Shown here: positions 61,153-64,000 of the stretch, piece by piece
How the letters are laid out: each line of letters opens with the position of its first letter
How positions within the stretch are numbered: position 1 is the stretch's first letter
From: Ziziphus jujuba
Taxonomy: Eukaryota; Streptophyta; Magnoliopsida; Rosales; Rhamnaceae
Direction of reading: 5' to 3'
NCBI RefSeq assembly: GCF_031755915.1
Contig: NC_083386.1
Coordinates: 4,309,001-4,373,000, forward strand
Length of the DNA stretch: 64,000 bases
Program-made: the position numbers and the translations under genes
The notes under the pieces: model-generated
The model's database searches: none
What the model saw: only the letters and a program-made list of their open reading frames with translations
What the model was told of the DNA's origin: nothing

Positions 61153-61344
61153 AGGACCAATCCATCACCGACATCATTAGCATGTTTCCGATTATCGCCA
61201 AAACTTTTGGCCTCGGCGGCAACGGTAACCTAATCCTTAACCAGAAATGTAGAGCCCAGAAAAATATGTTATTATTGGGGCAATGAACAAAACGGTAGCC
61301 ATGGGTGTCAAAGGTTCCAGAGCTAGTATGAGTTCAGTATCCAT
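61153..61344 (-). pseudogene. F5H-like P450 pseudogene 2, 5' remnant
   Basis: The ATG is at 61344 (minus). Translation begins MDTELILALEPLTPMATVLF, then a one-base deletion near 61263 shifts the frame; afterwards WALHFWLRIRLPLPP and IIGNMLMM are readable. That is the membrane anchor and proline hinge of the same F5H-like family. The sequence stops matching near 61153, with no more of exon 1. It is a short 5' remnant directly upstream of gene B. Confidence 0.85.
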
Positions 61345-61885
61345 GCCTGATGGATATATATTAATATATTATATAATTTTATTCTCTTAATCTAAGTGGC
61401 AATGCTAGAAGAATGGACTTATACATATATAATGTTTAAATGACGTGTTATTCTTTTTTCACCCACACAGTGACAGGGGCTATCAGACTAATCCACTCTG
61501 TAACCTAAAAATAAAAATTACACACACACACACACACACATAGTGTTACTACAATATGCGTACCAAGCCTTATGTAATGGTAGGCATACCCAATCTATGT
61601 AATTTTTTAGTAATATTCAATGTATTCAATGTATTATATGTAATATATTTATTATAGCACTTAGATGTATCCATGTATGACAACATAACTATATGTATGT
61701 ATAAGGATGTTCTACGTTAAAAATGTTTGCATTTTTTTATCGTGCGGATACTCAAAAAGACAATGATTTTTAAAGAAATCATTGTCAATACTATTATACA
61801 ATAAAAATGATTTCTTCAAAACTATTATATTCTTAATATGTCTACACGATAAAGAAATATGTATGTCTGCACCATAAAATTTCTT

Positions 61886-61916
<31 letters not shown>

Positions 61917-62142
61917 TATTGATTTTCTGTTTCTACTAACTATAATAGAAACAATATGATCTGATAAGTGGTATAAATTATGTTCCTTCCCCTAATAAAT
62001 GAATTACAACTAAGTACCTAGCTAGGAATATAGGAGTAGTTATATCATTAAGCTTATATTATATTTTTGAAAATAGTTCAATAATATCAAAATTATATAC
62101 ATATAAATATATATATATATATGTATAGAGAGAGAGAGTGTG
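61345..62142. other. Intergenic with microsatellites and a possible MITE
   Basis: (CA)n at 61522-61541. Around 61732-61890 paired words such as 'aatgatttttaaagaaatcatt', 'atgatttctt' and the ends 'tatcgtgcgga'/'tctgcaccata' suggest a degraded foldback MITE. (TA)n at 61885-61910 and 62107-62122. Confidence 0.4.
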
Positions 62143-62620
62143 TGTCAGGATCCGTCCAAAATTCCTCTCTGAAACCCTAGACAAGCCCTGATCTCAGGGA
62201 AATACCACCGAACCTTCCAACAGAAAATCCGGCAGCACCTCCCCTAAGGGTAGGACTAACCAAAATTTTCCTGCACAGAAAACACACTCCAATAATATCT
62301 CCTTATTCCTCCCACCTTCCTACAATTTGTATCCACAAATTTTCAGCACTTCAAATAAATAACCATAAATCAGTGCATAATTAACAACTAAATATCCAAT
62401 ACGGTATACAAAGCATTATATAAAAAATTGTGGAATTAATACAATGACAGATAAAGAAGCAATGCAAGATGGAGAGGAAAAAGGAAGGAAATGCTTCTTG
62501 GACTTTCGGCAATGAACTGAGATGTCGGGCTTGCCCCGGATGATCAACGTCTCCCAACCTGGACCTAGGGGAACGGAATTTTAAAATATGAGATGCTAAT
62601 CATCTTAGTGAGTGACCCTA
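62143..62620 (-). mobile_element. Long LTR L5, end portion (interrupted)
   Basis: Starts TGTCAGGATCCG (reverse of the LTR terminus) and continues with family blocks through 'agatgctaatcatcttagtgagtgaccct'. It is cut at 62620 by L6. The rest of L5 would lie beyond the window. Confidence 0.75.
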
Positions 62621-63328
62621 TGTAACACCCCGTCCCGAACCATGTCGGAATTTTTGCACGTTGACCGAGGTTGACTGTTGACCTTTGACCCAAAGGGTCA
62701 AAAGTTGACTTTTTGACTCGGTTGGAATTCTAGGTTGAATGAGGTACCGTTATGAAGTACACGTTGGCATGAGTTCGTAGACTAGTAGCACGTTGAAAAC
62801 GGAGCTACGGTTTGAAAGTTATGAGCAAAACAAGTTGAGGTCCAAACTGTCCAAGGGGTGCCGGAGTTGACTTTTTATTCATGCAAGGTTGAGCTTTGAA
62901 TCATGCATGGTTGTGAAGTGCTCATCGATATGAGTCCATAGACTAGCGGCACGTCCGATTTGGACATGTGGTTTGAGAGTTATGGACCTATAGAGTTTTT
63001 CAAATACTGTATTATTTTAATATTATTTTTGAACGTGTAACGATGTGCCACGTGTGACTTAATGAAGGTGACCATGTGTCACCATATTGAGAAGCCACAT
63101 GTCAACCATGTGTAATATCAAATTATTTTAATTATTATTTTAAATAATAATATTATTATTTAATTATTTAATAATCTTTATTTTATTTTATTTTTATTTT
63201 TCTTTTTCTTTTTCTTTTCTTTTTCTTTTTCTTTTCTTTTCCCCACGTGGGAAAAAACCTTCTCTTTTCTTTTCCTTTTCTTCCCTTCTTCTTCCCCGAG
63301 CCCGACAGAGACAAAATAAAACACATAG

Positions 63329-63367
<39 letters not shown>

Positions 63368-64000
63368 TTGACTCTCTCCCCCGCTCTCTTTGACCGGCCT
63401 TTTGGCCAGATTTCAGTCGCCAGAAAGCCACACGCGTCGGCCACCGGTGAAGCCCAGCTCGCCGCGACCTCAGCCTCCAAATTTCCCGGCCAGTCGCCGC
63501 CGGACGCGCCCAGATCGGGCCGGTGAAGTCGGCGGCGGCCGGTTATGTTTTTCCGACGATTCTCGCCGTTTTCGACCAACCCAGCGTGACCCATACCTCT
63601 ATTCCACCATTTTGGACCCCTCTGAGTCCATTTTCTGGGGTTAGATTGCCCAAAATCCCCACCGTTTGAAAGATCCTTCAAGTTTAAATCCGGCCGAAGC
63701 TTTCCGACCACCTCCGGCGGAATTGGGGTCGATGGAGACCGGATTTGTAATTCTCGTCGCTCAAGCTTCGATTCGGTATATTATTCGACTATTTTGGATA
63801 ACGTTTGTGTTTGACCCCCCGGGTACCGGGTATTATTTACCCAATTAAAATATTAATTTATTTGACTGTGTGTGGATTTTGTGTTCTAGGAGCACGGGTG
63901 AGTCATGGAATTGATCCCATGGTGGATCATGGTTTAATTGCGTGCTCCAGGTGAGTGACCCACCTTTGAAAATGTTTTTGGGATAATTAACTGTATTTAT
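62621..64000 (+). mobile_element. Long LTR L6, 5' part, inserted in L5
   Basis: Starts TGTAACACCCCGTCCC at 62621 and follows the LTR order: W-box cluster, 'ataactttcaaacc'-type blocks (reverse strand words), a poly-T/CT microsatellite with the CACGTG site at 63241, and 'gatcgggccggtgaag' at 63512. It runs off the window. The open frames here are microsatellite-driven and not host genes. Confidence 0.8.

Noticed and set aside
63178..63711. 177-codon minus-strand frame
   Set aside because: It reads the GA microsatellite and GC-rich part of LTR L6; the same sort of frame arises in other copies of the LTR.

Overview
This is plant nuclear DNA, most likely from a eudicot. It is AT-rich, coding sequence is sparse and intron-split, TATA- and GA-type microsatellites are frequent, and nested LTR retrotransposons and DNA transposons fill most of the space. 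I cannot name the species. No tRNA, rRNA or CRISPR was found.

Three genes look usable. Two are paralogous cytochromes P450 of the CYP84A (ferulate/coniferaldehyde 5-hydroxylase, F5H-like) family on the minus strand: gene A (24225-27145) and gene B (57838-59977). The third is a single-exon BAHD acyltransferase on the plus strand (50658-52019). Two further F5H copies are broken. One has its first exon split in two by an LTR retrotransposon (11701-18037). The other is only a frameshifted 5' remnant (61153-61344). All four F5H copies point the same way, and the three larger ones share upstream sequence blocks, so this is a decaying tandem cluster. Fragments of a UGT89-like glycosyltransferase and of three cytosolic sulfotransferases lie among them, so the locus once held several specialised-metabolism enzyme types.

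Layout. 1-11458: a decayed Ty3/gypsy element (gypsy-1) broken by long LTRs of one family (starts TGTAACACC, ends TGACA), one nested inside another. 11701-18037: F5H pseudogene 1 split by gypsy-2 (12338-17679) with a clean GATAC duplication. 18038-24224: its upstream region, then a UGT/sulfotransferase chimeric pseudogene. 24225-28300: F5H gene A and upstream DNA. 28340-35131: a duplicated RNase H-like/sulfotransferase relic; between its copies lie an orphan promoter/leader and a large foldback, and one copy carries a 1163-bp hAT-type element. 37293-48805: a Mutator-like element (MULE) complex with a DUF1985-Ulp1 protease gene (plus strand) and a MULE transposase (minus strand) converging on a 255-bp repeat array that switches orientation; a solo LTR splits the transposase. 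48932-52019: BAHD gene. 53173-57837: probable CACTA-type element and low-complexity DNA. 57838-61344: F5H gene B and the 5' remnant. 62143-64000: two more long LTRs, one inserted in the other.

F5H enzymes hydroxylate the 5 position of guaiacyl phenylpropanoids at the ER membrane, and BAHD enzymes acylate alcohols or amines from acyl-CoA. Both fit phenylpropanoid or other specialised metabolism. Whether these genes act in one pathway is inference from proximity only.
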